The notes: generated by a model from the sequence alone, not told the origin. Counted from the stretch's first letter, positions 48,401 through 57,815 are shown. The stretch is DNA of 64,000 nucleotides from a virus (IMGVR_UViG_3300027896_000017:1-64000); one strand, 5' to 3'. Numbers and translations: made by a program.

Positions 48401-51180
48401 GAATATCCAGATTCGCCTGATGTTCCAGACGTTCCAGACGCCCCAGATGTTCCAGATGTTCCAGACGTTCCAGATTTTCCTGAAGTTCCAGATGTACCAG
48501 ATTCTCCAGACGTTCCAGATTCTCCAGAATATCCTGATTCCCCAGAATACCCTGATTCTCCAGAATATCCTGATTCTCCAGAATATCCTGATTCTCCAGA
48601 ATATCCAGATTCACCTGATGCTCCAGATGTTCCAGACGTTCCAGATGTTCCAGATGTTCCAGATGCTCCAGATGTTCCAGATTTTCCTGAAGTTCCAGAT
48701 ATACCAGATTCTCCAGATGTTCCTGATTCTCCAGAATACCCTGATTCTCCAGAATATCCTGATTCTCCAGAATATCCTGATTCTCCAGAATATCCAGATT
48801 CACCTGATGTTCCAGATGTTCCAGACGTTCCAGATGTTCCAGATGTTCCAGATGTTCCAGATGTTCCAGATGTTCCAGATGTTCCAGACGTTCCAGATTT
48901 TCCTGAAGTTCCAGATGTACCAGATTCTCCAGAATATCCTGATTCTCCAGAATATCCTGATTCTCCAGAATGTCCTGATTCTCCAGAATATCCAGATGTC
49001 CCGGATGTTCCAGATGCTCCAGATGTTCCAGATGCTCCAGACGCTCCAGATGTTCCAGAATATCCGCTTGTTCCAGACGCCCCAGACGCTCCAGACGCCC
49101 CAGATGTTCCAGATTCTCCAGATGTTCCAGATTCTCCAGATGTTCCAGATTCTCCAGACGTTCCAGATTCTCCGGATGTTCCAGATTCTCCAGAATATCC
49201 AGATTCGCCAGATGTTCCAGATGTTCCAGATACTCCAGATGCTCCAGACGTACCAGACGCCCCAGAATATCCTGACGTGCCAGAATAACCTTGTAATCCT
49301 GGTTCATCAGAAAAATTTATAGGTCTTGCAAAATCTTCTGGGACAGTTTCTAAATTCCATCTTTTTGCATACATGAATTGAAAGTATACGTCTTCAATGA
49401 ATGCTTTTTCTACTTCGCCATCATTATAAATATATGTAGTAAGTGTCCATGTTCCCGAATATCCAGAAATTCCGCCAGAATGCGTAATCTTACCATAATA
49501 TTCATTGCCGCTTTCATCTGCTATTGGATTATGATTAATACCATTTCTTAAATTACATATATCTTCATAGCCGCTTACCGGGACGCCTTCAGTTGTGTCA
49601 GGAAAAGAATCAACCGCCCTTTCTCCAATCATAGAATCGCTAATATCATATTGAGAAATTCCTGAATATCCAGAAACGCCCACAAAAGCTTGTGTATTAG
49701 ATATAATTTTTCTACCTTCAAAATTTGCGGTACTTCCTGATATTCCAGATTCTCCAGAATATCCTGATTCACCAGAATATCCTGATTCACCAGAATATCC
49801 TGATTCACCAGAATATCCAGATTCGCCTGACGTTCCAGATGTCCCAGATGTCCCAGATGTTCCAGATGCCCCAGATTTTCCTGAAGTTCCAGATGCTCCA
49901 GATTCTCCAGAATATCCTGATTCTCCAGAATATCCAGATTCGCCTGATGTTCCAGACGCTCCAGATGTTCCAGATGTTCCAGACGTTCCAGATTTTCCTG
50001 AAGTTCCAGATGTTCCGGATTCTCCAGAATATCCTGATTCTCCAGAATAACCCGATTCTCCAGAATATCCTGATTCTCCAGAATATCCTGATTCTCCAGA
50101 ATATCCAGATTCACCTGATGTTCCAGACGTTCCAGACGCCCCAGATGTTCCAGATGTTCCAGACGTTCCAGATTTTCCTGAAGTTCCAGATGTTCCGGAT
50201 TCTCCAGAATATCCTGATTCTCCAGAATATCCTGATTCTCCAGAATATCCAGATTCGCCTGATGTTCCAGACGTTCCAGACGCCCCAGATGTTCCAGATG
50301 TTCCAGACGTTCCAGATTTTCCTGAAGTTCCAGATGTACCAGATTCTCCAGACGTTCCAGATTCTCCAGAATATCCTGATTCCCCAGAATACCCTGATTC
50401 TCCAGAATATCCTGATTCTCCAGAATATCCTGATTCTCCAGAATATCCAGATTCACCTGATGCTCCAGATGTTCCAGACGTTCCAGATGTTCCAGATGTT
50501 CCAGATGCTCCAGATGTTCCAGATTTTCCTGAAGTTCCAGATATACCAGATTCTCCAGATGTTCCTGATTCTCCAGAATACCCTGATTCTCCAGAATATC
50601 CTGATTCTCCAGAATATCCTGATTCTCCAGAATATCCAGATTCACCTGATGTTCCAGATGTTCCAGACGTTCCAGATGTTCCAGATGTTCCAGATGTTCC
50701 AGATGTTCCAGATGTTCCAGATTTTCCTGAAGTTCCAGATGTACCAGATTCTCCAGACGTTCCAGATTCTCCAGAATATCCTGATTCTCCAGAATATCCT
50801 GATTCTCCAGAATATCCAGATTTACCTGATGTTCCAGATGTTCCAGATGTTCCAGATGTTCCAGATGTTCCGGATTTTCCTGAAGTTCCAGATGTACCAG
50901 ATTCTCCAGAATACCCAGATTCTCCAGAATATCCTGATTCTCCAGAATATCCAGATTCACCTGATGCCCCAGATGCTCCTGAATATCCTGAATATCCTAT
51001 ACTATCTGGATTTATAGTATGATAAGTCCCATGGGAATCTCTATATCCAAGATTGCCGGTATCATTTTCAATGGCTATTTGACCAAGATCTAAATGTTGG
51101 CGCAATAAAGTTTCAGAATTATTGATCTCGGTAATATGCACCTGTTCGGCAAGCGGGTCTTCATATATATCGTCTGACAT
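45481..51180 (-). CDS. Giant collagen-like tail fibre
   Basis: 1899 residues from ATG 51180 (a TTG 5 codons earlier has no site). N-terminus SDDIYEDPLAEQVHITEINN...DTGNLGYRDSHGTY as in the 39416 fibre. Most of the length is Gly-X-Ser triplets (GYS, GES, GTS, GKS). It is broken by a globular insert of about 130 residues (TANFEGRKIISNTQAF...FARPINFSDEPGLQ) that occurs twice and by other folded insertions (VTGQKFWFDTTSSDITTPT...). The end is a folded tip. A 1842-bp tandem duplication doubles the middle. Trimeric long fibre expected. Confidence 0.9.
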   Translation of the reverse strand: MSDDIYEDPLAEQVHITEINNSETLLRQHLDLGQIAIENDTGNLGYRDSHGTYHTINPDSIGYSGYSGASGASGESGYSGESGYSGESGYSGESGTSGTSGKSGTSGTSGTSGTSGTSGKSGYSGESGYSGESGYSGESGTSGESGTSGTSGKSGTSGTSGTSGTSGTSGTSGTSGTSGESGYSGESGYSGESGYSGESGYSGESGTSGESGISGTSGKSGTSGASGTSGTSGTSGTSGASGESGYSGESGYSGESGYSGESGYSGESGYSGESGTSGESGTSGTSGKSGTSGTSGTSGASGTSGTSGESGYSGESGYSGESGYSGESGTSGTSGKSGTSGTSGTSGASGTSGTSGESGYSGESGYSGESGYSGESGYSGESGYSGESGTSGTSGKSGTSGTSGTSGASGTSGESGYSGESGYSGESGASGTSGKSGASGTSGTSGTSGTSGESGYSGESGYSGESGYSGESGYSGESGISGSTANFEGRKIISNTQAFVGVSGYSGISQYDISDSMIGERAVDSFPDTTEGVPVSGYEDICNLRNGINHNPIADESGNEYYGKITHSGGISGYSGTWTLTTYIYNDGEVEKAFIEDVYFQFMYAKRWNLETVPEDFARPINFSDEPGLQGYSGTSGYSGASGTSGASGVSGTSGTSGESGYSGESGTSGESGTSGESGTSGESGTSGESGTSGASGASGASGTSGYSGTSGASGASGTSGASGTSGTSGYSGESGHSGESGYSGESGYSGESGTSGTSGKSGTSGTSGTSGTSGTSGTSGTSGTSGTSGTSGESGYSGESGYSGESGYSGESGYSGESGTSGESGISGTSGKSGTSGASGTSGTSGTSGTSGASGESGYSGESGYSGESGYSGESGYSGESGYSGESGTSGESGTSGTSGKSGTSGTSGTSGASGTSGTSGESGYSGESGYSGESGYSGESGTSGTSGKSGTSGTSGTSGASGTSGTSGESGYSGESGYSGESGYSGESGYSGESGYSGESGTSGTSGKSGTSGTSGTSGASGTSGESGYSGESGYSGESGASGTSGKSGASGTSGTSGTSGTSGESGYSGESGYSGESGYSGESGYSGESGISGSTANFEGRKIISNTQAFVGVSGYSGISQYDISDSMIGERAVDSFPDTTEGVPVSGYEDICNLRNGINHNPIADESGNEYYGKITHSGGISGYSGTWTLTTYIYNDGEVEKAFIEDVYFQFMYAKRWNLETVPEDFARPINFSDEPGLQGYSGTSGYSGASGTSGASGVSGTSGTSGESGYSGESGTSGESGTSGESGTSGESGTSGESGTSGASGASGASGTSGYSGTSGASGASGTSGASGTSGTSGYSGNSGYSGVQGAVTGQKFWFDTTSSDITTPTSQASGGDTFTFSAAAGTIVRSGAGSFVTDNWVVGQKFIVTNSSTAMDTHEWAIRSVTASTITVTNGYGSLTNSNNNTTATITINCEKLTRVPATGTETTENLTGITSASSYVPFDSYLTVATVPGETSIPVGTWKFHGRFSANNAHVSAGYVIEKRSATGVVTALSGGVVGSTGALTVDVTAYDTYWTIESPISILSTDRIIIRVVAINSEANAHNATWTYQGTTDSSWVETTFTVQGVSGYSGTSGVSGVSGASGASGTSGISGTSGTSGYSGTSGTSGYSGTSGTSGTSGTSGTSGTSGTSGTSGTSGTSGTSGTSGTSGTSGTSGYSGTSGTSGTSGTSGTSGTSGTSGTSGTSGTSGTSGTSGTSGYSGTSGTSGVSGTSGTSGTSGTSGTSGVSGYAGVTASSTTTFTNKRNQPRSLSVASNTSLTPEIDTYDIYAITALAGAITINNHSTSTPVLGEKLIIRIKDNGTARAISFGDKYRAMGNALPTTTVLSKTLYMGFIYHAADDKWDLIALSQET
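47148..50831 (-). repeat. 1842-bp tandem duplication inside the fibre gene
   Basis: Sequence around 47148-48989 recurs 1842 bp further on (for example the segments beginning ATTTTTCTACCTTC at 47860s and 49700s) with near-perfect identity, including third positions. 1842 is 614 codons, so the frame is kept. Smaller Gly-X-Ser repeats within make length change by recombination likely. Confidence 0.9.
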
Positions 51181-51224
51181 AATATTTTCTTTCAATGGTT
51201 AAGTGCATGTTTAATATTCAATAA

Positions 51225-53765
51225 TTATCCAATATGATACGCTGTAGCAAGATAATTATTCTGCATATTAGGCAACCCTGAACCTCGCTCAAAGAATGTA
51301 AGATATGATTTTTGAAATCTTTTAAAATCCTCATGGCCAAAACCATAAATATTTTGATAAAATAAAATTATTTGTTTAGGAGCAATGGTAATATTCATAC
51401 TGTAATTGCTTGGAAAATAAGAACCAAATTCAGCATATTTTAAATATCGAATAGTTTCCAATATATTAGATTTTTCATGAATTCCATTATATTTTTTAAA
51501 TTGATCAAATTGAGACCAAGATGGAAAAGTGGACTCATTAAAAATGGACGCATTTCTTGCAAGAATTTGATATTTCGTAACACTATCTTCCGGATTTAAG
51601 ATTGTATCAATAGGCGCATCTAAATAAGCTTTAAAATAATCACCATTATTTAATTGTAAATATAAAAATTTATGTGTAGGCCAGGGTATATGAACAAAAC
51701 TACCAACTACATCGTTTGCCGAAACGCCCATATAATCATTATAAAGGGGCTCTTTTAAAATAGATTTTTTATATAATTGTAATCTAACTAAGCCTTGTTC
51801 TTTATTGTGCCATATTGCTTGAGTTATATGATAAATGCCACTATAATCAGAGGTTTTATTGGTATTATTATAAATTAAAATCTCAGGATATTTAATCCCT
51901 TTTGATGTATCATATACAAAATTAATCATATGTTGAATAGGCATTGGACCCTCTGCCGAATATATTACTATCGACGCTGGCGTATACTGTTCTTCAGCGG
52001 CGACATCTTTTAAAATAAAATTATTAGTTAATTTTAAATATAACAAATCTTCTTTCAGTAAATCAGAAACATCGGATAATTTAATAATTCCATTAAGTCT
52101 ATCTATAATTGAAATTATTGATATATCGCCATATTTAGTTAAAAATTTACCACCCACCTGAACAAAAGGATGTAGTGCATTAGGGCTTTTTAATTCAACA
52201 GTTATTAAATTATTGTTCTTATCAATACTTATAATTTTATATGGATAAGATTCGTATAATCCTATTACTTTACCATCATCTGGCGATAATGGCTGCCCAT
52301 AATATGAATTCATCGCCTGCTTGTATTCTAATCCATTATTAATGTTTTGAATGCCTTTCATAATACTGGATATAGCCATTTTTCCACTATAATTATTGTG
52401 ATTATAAATATTCCAATCTGAAATATTAATTAAATTTCCATATAATTCATATAAATAATTTTCTATAATAGATACTTTTTGACAATAAACTATAGAATCA
52501 ATAGGAATGGCCCCGTCTTCAAATATATTTCGATTAAATTCTAAAATATAATTATTAAAAGTAAAATCTATATCTTTTCTAAATTCTACAGGGTATCCAC
52601 CGCTAATATGTGAATGTAGGTACTGAATATCTATTACATTTTTATCGATATCATAAGCTTTAGCTGTGGTCAAATAAATATTAAAAGTTTCATTTTCAAG
52701 ATAAGATAAATCACCATCAACTTTTATCATAAATTTACTTTTTGATTCATCAGAGACCCATTCACCTTGATTTGTAGTTCCTATAGTACCATTAGAGGAA
52801 TTATAACCACTATACCATTTCCATATATTACCTTCATATGGATAATATCTTCCATTAGGTTGTTCCGCGCATTTATATAAAGACAATTTTAAAAACTCTA
52901 CAGCATACTCGTCTAAATCGGTTCCGCCAAAAATTGGCAAAAGGGCTGAACTATAATTTAAACCGGATTTATTAATAAATGTAGCCCAAGGGGTACCCGT
53001 ACTGGAGGCACTAATAACATCATTAATATTATCGCCTGACGCGACCTTAATTAATAAATAATCATCACCCCATATAATTTCAGACTCATCAGCGCTGATA
53101 ACCTGAACATTATAATGCGAAATATCTTTATAATCAGGTTGATCTGGAGTGTATAGCCCCTCTATCGACATTACGCCAATTAAATCGTCTGAAATTTCAC
53201 CATTACTAAATGATTTATCTATTTCAGCATAATGTTTTCTATCATTGGGCTCTTTAGATGATAATAAATTTAATATTTTAAAATATTGGTCTTTAATATC
53301 TGATCTATTGGCCTTAACAACAATATAATTATTTAAACCAATTTCCCTTATTTTATAATAATCTGAAGAAGAGATTTCTATTAAATCTTGATAAATAGGT
53401 TTTAAATTTGAATCGTATTGAGGTTCTATAGATACTTCACGAATAGCCCTGATAGTATAATTATCATTTTTATTTGTAGGATCAAGATTTAAGGGCTTAG
53501 AAGTTAACGGCCCTAAAATTATTTCATAATAATCTTCAATTGGATATATTTCAGATTGTTCAGGTGCGGAACTATTATATAATCGTGTTGATTTGGTAAT
53601 TAAATTGTTAGTGGCTAATCTCAACCCTTGCCAATAATTCTCAAATAATTCCCTATCATCATCAGATAAATAGTCCCAGAAAGTGGTTAAATAATCCCAC
53701 AAATTTAAATTAAATTTATCCTCTTGAACTAAAGGATAATATTGCGTATTATCGTTCTGGCTCAT
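51225..53765 (-). CDS. Baseplate wedge-like protein
   Basis: 846 residues beginning MSQNDNTQYYPLVQEDKFNLNLWDYLTTFWDYLSDDDRELFENYWQGLRLATNN. The gene overlaps the baseplate J gene by 4 nt and precedes the fibres, the position of a wedge or fibre-connector protein. Beta-rich with no enzyme motif. Assigned from context. Confidence 0.75.
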   Translation of the reverse strand: MSQNDNTQYYPLVQEDKFNLNLWDYLTTFWDYLSDDDRELFENYWQGLRLATNNLITKSTRLYNSSAPEQSEIYPIEDYYEIILGPLTSKPLNLDPTNKNDNYTIRAIREVSIEPQYDSNLKPIYQDLIEISSSDYYKIREIGLNNYIVVKANRSDIKDQYFKILNLLSSKEPNDRKHYAEIDKSFSNGEISDDLIGVMSIEGLYTPDQPDYKDISHYNVQVISADESEIIWGDDYLLIKVASGDNINDVISASSTGTPWATFINKSGLNYSSALLPIFGGTDLDEYAVEFLKLSLYKCAEQPNGRYYPYEGNIWKWYSGYNSSNGTIGTTNQGEWVSDESKSKFMIKVDGDLSYLENETFNIYLTTAKAYDIDKNVIDIQYLHSHISGGYPVEFRKDIDFTFNNYILEFNRNIFEDGAIPIDSIVYCQKVSIIENYLYELYGNLINISDWNIYNHNNYSGKMAISSIMKGIQNINNGLEYKQAMNSYYGQPLSPDDGKVIGLYESYPYKIISIDKNNNLITVELKSPNALHPFVQVGGKFLTKYGDISIISIIDRLNGIIKLSDVSDLLKEDLLYLKLTNNFILKDVAAEEQYTPASIVIYSAEGPMPIQHMINFVYDTSKGIKYPEILIYNNTNKTSDYSGIYHITQAIWHNKEQGLVRLQLYKKSILKEPLYNDYMGVSANDVVGSFVHIPWPTHKFLYLQLNNGDYFKAYLDAPIDTILNPEDSVTKYQILARNASIFNESTFPSWSQFDQFKKYNGIHEKSNILETIRYLKYAEFGSYFPSNYSMNITIAPKQIILFYQNIYGFGHEDFKRFQKSYLTFFERGSGLPNMQNNYLATAYHIG

Positions 53766-56743
53766 AATGTAGTTGCCGATAATGATGTGATTCTAAAAAA
53801 TTCTATCGAATTCGCCTCTAATTGGTCGGTAAATGTTCCAGTTATAAGATTGCCTAAATTATCATATCTGATGTAAGACACAGTTATAGGTTCTTGAATA
53901 TTATTAACTATATTTTGATTATATAAATAACTAACAAGATCTTTAACAACAAATACACCATCTATATTGTCATCAAAATATTTTTTTATAGCATCAGTAA
54001 CCTGATTGTCGCTTGATTTTCCAGTATAATAAATGGCAAATGAAAGACTGATTGGCGATTTATGTTTAACAAGGATATCTCCATATACTCTGCCAAAAAT
54101 AGGACCTTCAAAAAAATCCTGCATAGCAGATATGGATGGATAGGTGGTATATTCAACGGTAATAGAGTCAGAATCAATATTATTTAAATATATTTTAACG
54201 ATCTCTTTTGACGATCTTACTAATAATAAATCTGAACGCATTACCGTATAATCTGAATTTGATAAAATTTTAGTTTCATTAAGAGTGGCCCCTATAGTAA
54301 CGGATAAAATATCAATAATAGGCATATTACAACCAAGCGCCCTGCTCATTTCAAAATAATTATCATTAATTTGTTTAGTTAAAGTGATTGAGGATGAAAT
54401 TAAATTTTCATAATTACTTAATGTAGCCACGTAAATATCCGATTTGTTATTGGCATGATACGATCCTGAAGAACCACTTTCAGCTTTTATATAATCAATA
54501 TGAAGAACCGAATGTATGTCATCTTCAGTTTCATTTGAATATCTACTTTTTAATTTGGTAGTTCCGGTTGTTATAAATAAAATAAAAATATTAGTTCCAA
54601 ATCTATTTAAAACTTTATAACGATCTATGCCGTCTAAATCCTGTGTAAATAATGATTCTAAACTATTTTTAGAGCCATCTGGGTTAGATAATCCAGATAT
54701 TGCAGTCCAGGCTCCACTGGTTAATTCAGTGGATCCGGTAGCAACGCTTTGCCCCTCTTTATCCCATATATAAGCCTGAAAGCCATCTGTTAAGGTGTTA
54801 TTTATGGCGCTGGAGCCATTAGCACGAGCGTATAAAGTAATAGGGCCATCAAGATGTTCTACATTCAAAGCAAACATTGCTGTGGCTTTCTTTTCTGAAA
54901 TATCAAAAGCTTTTAAATTTGTTATTTGCCATTGATCGGCAGTAGATAGACTTTTGGTATCTAATGATATTTTCATCATAGTTCCATAACGAGTAGAAGA
55001 TATATTTCTTAATTCGGTGCCATAAACACTTAACAGCGCACTCTGTGTTTGAATTCTTAATACATTTTCTGATGGCGTAGTGTCTGGACTTGATTCCGCT
55101 GTTTTATGCAAATAAAGGGTCATTCTTAAATCGTCATAAATAATAAATTCAAATTCATATTCTGATAAAGGTTCTATGCGCCACAAGGTTTCAAATAAAG
55201 CGTTAATATCGCCTATGGTGTGCTGTTGTTCTTCATCCTCATCCACAAGATATACTTGAGCAGTTCCATATTTTTCAGCATGAGCGAAATAAATAGAAGC
55301 ATTATTAGGAGGGGGCGTTCCCTCAGAAATCTCATTTTGAGGAACAAATTTATTATTTATTCTAATTCCAAAACCAATTCCAGTATAACCGTCTACTGTA
55401 TTATCATTAGTTCCACCTATCATTATCTGAAGATTGCTATTAGCTGTAAGGGCTGAATCGTCAGCGACATCGGGCCATGTAAAAGTTCCGGACAATTTAA
55501 CACCAATACGTTTATTGATATCTTTACCAACAGACAAAGAATTCAGCGCTCCACCGCAAATATTAATAGTATTATTGGTAAAATTTAAAACTTTAATATC
55601 TTCTGCGCCATCGGCTAACGGCCCAAGATTACTAGGAGTAAATCCATTAGCGCCATAAATCCATTCTGGAGACGGAACAATTACAGGAGTATACCCAACA
55701 TTTTCATCAATAATATTAAATAGGTCTTTTGTTGCAACTTCCATATATGTTTTATAATCATCAAAAAATATCCCTTTATACATATCGTCGGTGCATTCCT
55801 GATTTAATGCATAACCATGAAATGCCGGTTCTTGAGAATTAATATCACTAGGTTCTATGGTAAGAGGATAATCATAATCTGTGGGGATAGAAAGAGGACC
55901 CCATTGACCAGCGTTAACATTCCCAGCTTCAAATGGATATATCTGATAAAAACCTATACTTTTAATAAGATTTTCACCTTGAACTTTTCCAAGAAACGTT
56001 ACTTGCTGCGGAGGGGCTGATAAATCTATAGCTTCAACTAAATCGCGATTCATATATCTGTCGCCGGCTGAAGCTATGTATTGGGATCGTATAATAGGAA
56101 AAAATTCAGGCAATCTGGCATATATACTACGCTTATTCATTAAGCTTCTGTCATTAATAGCATATGTTAATCTTTTAAAATATTGTTCATTATTTTCATA
56201 TTTAGAACCATTTTTAATAGCCTCAGGATTAGATACCATTTTATAAGTAAAATCAATATTTGTTATTTGGGATATTCCGCCAACATCAATATTGTAAGAA
56301 CCCCCTCTTACTGTAGCTATAATTGGAACGTCAATATAATAAATAGCAAATCGATCTGTAGAACGTAAAAATGATCCACTATTGATATATCCAGGTTGAA
56401 TGGCTTGATATTGTAATCCATCAGAACTTATAAACCTGGTGTCGGCAGTTATTTCAATATTAACCTTTTGATCAAACCATATTCTTGCATAGCCAAAGGC
56501 ATAATCTCCATATACTCTAGGTTCAAAAAATTTATTACCAAAAAAATCCAATTCCTGTTCAGACATATTTTGCCAATTAGTTACATCATTTATTCTATGC
56601 TCGCTGGCTAAAGAATTATAGAAATCGCCCAAAATTATACCTGAAGGCTTTACAGCCAATTCATCAATTACAGTTCCTTTTTGGCCGGAAGACTCTGAAA
56701 CCTCGGACCATTTTTTTCTAATAAAAGCTGTAAAATTAAACAT
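53762..56743 (-). CDS. Baseplate J-like protein
   Basis: 993 residues. N-terminal region (VIDELAVKPSGIILGDFYNSL...RVYGDYAFGYARIWFDQKVNIEITADTRFISSDGLQYQAIQPGYI...IYYIDVPIIATVRGGSYNIDVGGISQI) matches the baseplate J/gp6 wedge pattern. The C-terminus (LSFAIYYTGKSSDNQVTDAIKKYFDDNIDGVFVVKDLVSYLYNQNIVNNI) is the usual closing part. The large middle is an insertion with a lectin-like look. Forms the baseplate ring that triggers contraction. Confidence 0.88.
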   Translation of the reverse strand: MFNFTAFIRKKWSEVSESSGQKGTVIDELAVKPSGIILGDFYNSLASEHRINDVTNWQNMSEQELDFFGNKFFEPRVYGDYAFGYARIWFDQKVNIEITADTRFISSDGLQYQAIQPGYINSGSFLRSTDRFAIYYIDVPIIATVRGGSYNIDVGGISQITNIDFTYKMVSNPEAIKNGSKYENNEQYFKRLTYAINDRSLMNKRSIYARLPEFFPIIRSQYIASAGDRYMNRDLVEAIDLSAPPQQVTFLGKVQGENLIKSIGFYQIYPFEAGNVNAGQWGPLSIPTDYDYPLTIEPSDINSQEPAFHGYALNQECTDDMYKGIFFDDYKTYMEVATKDLFNIIDENVGYTPVIVPSPEWIYGANGFTPSNLGPLADGAEDIKVLNFTNNTINICGGALNSLSVGKDINKRIGVKLSGTFTWPDVADDSALTANSNLQIMIGGTNDNTVDGYTGIGFGIRINNKFVPQNEISEGTPPPNNASIYFAHAEKYGTAQVYLVDEDEEQQHTIGDINALFETLWRIEPLSEYEFEFIIYDDLRMTLYLHKTAESSPDTTPSENVLRIQTQSALLSVYGTELRNISSTRYGTMMKISLDTKSLSTADQWQITNLKAFDISEKKATAMFALNVEHLDGPITLYARANGSSAINNTLTDGFQAYIWDKEGQSVATGSTELTSGAWTAISGLSNPDGSKNSLESLFTQDLDGIDRYKVLNRFGTNIFILFITTGTTKLKSRYSNETEDDIHSVLHIDYIKAESGSSGSYHANNKSDIYVATLSNYENLISSSITLTKQINDNYFEMSRALGCNMPIIDILSVTIGATLNETKILSNSDYTVMRSDLLLVRSSKEIVKIYLNNIDSDSITVEYTTYPSISAMQDFFEGPIFGRVYGDILVKHKSPISLSFAIYYTGKSSDNQVTDAIKKYFDDNIDGVFVVKDLVSYLYNQNIVNNIQEPITVSYIRYDNLGNLITGTFTDQLEANSIEFFRITSLSATTL

Positions 56744-56834
56744 AGTATTCCTTGGGGGTTAAAGAGGCCCTATTATTGAATATATATATAATATACCTTT
56801 AAACCATCTTTTCTTCAATATGTTATTTTAAAAG

Positions 56835-56862
56835 TAATTAGGAAATAACTATAATAGTGAGA
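56835..56862 (+). promoter_or_regulatory. Extended -10-like promoter motif
   Basis: TAGGAAATAAC (56839-56849) followed by TATAATAGTGAG. It starts the plus-strand unit at 56907; the TG is replaced by GG. Confidence 0.55.
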
Positions 56863-56906
56863 TTTAATTTAGACTGATCATCTTTAACTAAACAAAGGAG
56901 TTTAAT

Positions 56907-57656
56907 ATGGGAAAGCTGCATGAACACATTGCGGTGGAAAATGACATCAAAGGAACGCTATCGAAAATTATAGCAGAAGCCGCGACTACGTTCACCAAAA
57001 AAGACACGCATTTTGATGAGTCTTCAAGGCTTTATACTCCGTTTGTAGATGGAGATAAAGATATTCCAGAAACTGAAGTAACGCATATGGTTACTACAGT
57101 AAAAGACAAGCTTGACTATGTATTTCCATATCTGGCCAAAAACCTAGATCATACATATCAGAAGGAATTGGCCAATACGGTAGCAAAAGCTGATGTGGTT
57201 CTGGAGAACGGGACGGTTTTGGCAGAAAAAGTGCCGGTGCTTGTTCTGGTTCAGCTGGAGAATACATTAGAAGGCTTCAGAAAAAATGTTCTGGAAATCA
57301 TTCCCACATTGGATCCCAAGATTGATTGGGAACCTGATACGTCAGCTAAAAATGTGTGGAAGACCCGCAATGCCATCAAAACAGTCAGAACGAAGAAAAT
57401 AAATAAGCCAGTAATCGTAGTGCCGGCTTCAGACAAGTTTCAGGCACAAGGGCAATTGGTGCCTGAAGACATCCCTGTGGGCGAATTTGTCAAAACAGCT
57501 CGCACAGGAAGGTTCTCACCTCTTCAGAAAAGTGATATTCTTGCTAAAATGGACGTAATCATAGCTGCTGTAAAAAAGGCTCGCGCAAGGGCCAATGATA
57601 CGCCTATTGAGAACGTAACAATTGGCAAGAAGATTGTGGATTTTATTCTTGGTTGA
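56907..57656 (+). CDS. Conserved phage/bacterial protein, unknown function
   Basis: 249 residues, AAAGGAG site. Starts MGKLHEHIAVENDIKGTLSKIIAEAATTFTKKDTHFDESSRLYTPF. It resembles a widespread uncharacterised family I recall with the same opening (MGKL.E..AVE.D). Mostly helical with a lysine-rich middle (RNAIKTVRTKKINKPVIVVPASDKFQAQGQLVPEDIPVGEFVKT). GC-richer than its surroundings. An L1-stalk-like RNA begins 8 nt after its stop and is likely co-transcribed. Confidence 0.82.
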   Translation: MGKLHEHIAVENDIKGTLSKIIAEAATTFTKKDTHFDESSRLYTPFVDGDKDIPETEVTHMVTTVKDKLDYVFPYLAKNLDHTYQKELANTVAKADVVLENGTVLAEKVPVLVLVQLENTLEGFRKNVLEIIPTLDPKIDWEPDTSAKNVWKTRNAIKTVRTKKINKPVIVVPASDKFQAQGQLVPEDIPVGEFVKTARTGRFSPLQKSDILAKMDVIIAAVKKARARANDTPIENVTIGKKIVDFILG

Positions 57657-57663
57657 ATATTAA

Positions 57664-57760
57664 TTTATATATTGCTAGTGTAGGATAGTCGGGAGGCTTT
57701 GAAGTGGGGGCGCTAGTTTCCATGGAGCCAAAAGTGGAATACCGATCTGCAATATATAAA
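57664..57760 (+). ncRNA. 23S rRNA L1-stalk mimic
   Basis: TTTATATATTGC (57664-57675) pairs perfectly with GCAATATATAAA (57749-57760). The enclosed 57678-57743 matches the E. coli 23S L1-stalk strand (H76-H78, about nt 2100-2180) at about 54 of 66 positions in my hand comparison. It includes the exact run GGGAGGCTTTGAAGTG and CATGGAGCC. Positions that form the three-dimensional L1 site are thus kept, while the outer helix is phage-specific. A terminator follows at 57784. The comparison uses remembered rRNA. Confidence 0.92.
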
Positions 57761-57783
57761 ATAATATAATTGTATAAAGATTG

Positions 57784-57815
57784 ACAATGCGAACTTATAA
57801 CTTCGCATTGTTATT
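57784..57815 (+). terminator. Terminator after L1-stalk RNA
   Basis: ACAATGCGAA (57784-57793) pairs with TTCGCATTGT (57802-57811), then TTATTATA. Confidence 0.7.

Noticed and set aside
39922-51017. Long plus-strand and alternate-frame minus-strand reading frames inside the fibre genes
   Set aside because: These are stop-free shadows of the repetitive Gly-X-Ser coding DNA (FQMFQMFQ, VPDVPD, LEHLEH patterns), with no start sites of their own.
57664-57760. Host rRNA contamination or chimeric assembly
   Set aside because: The matching part is only about 66 nt, diverged at about one position in five, and is embedded in a perfect phage-type stem with phage genes on both sides.
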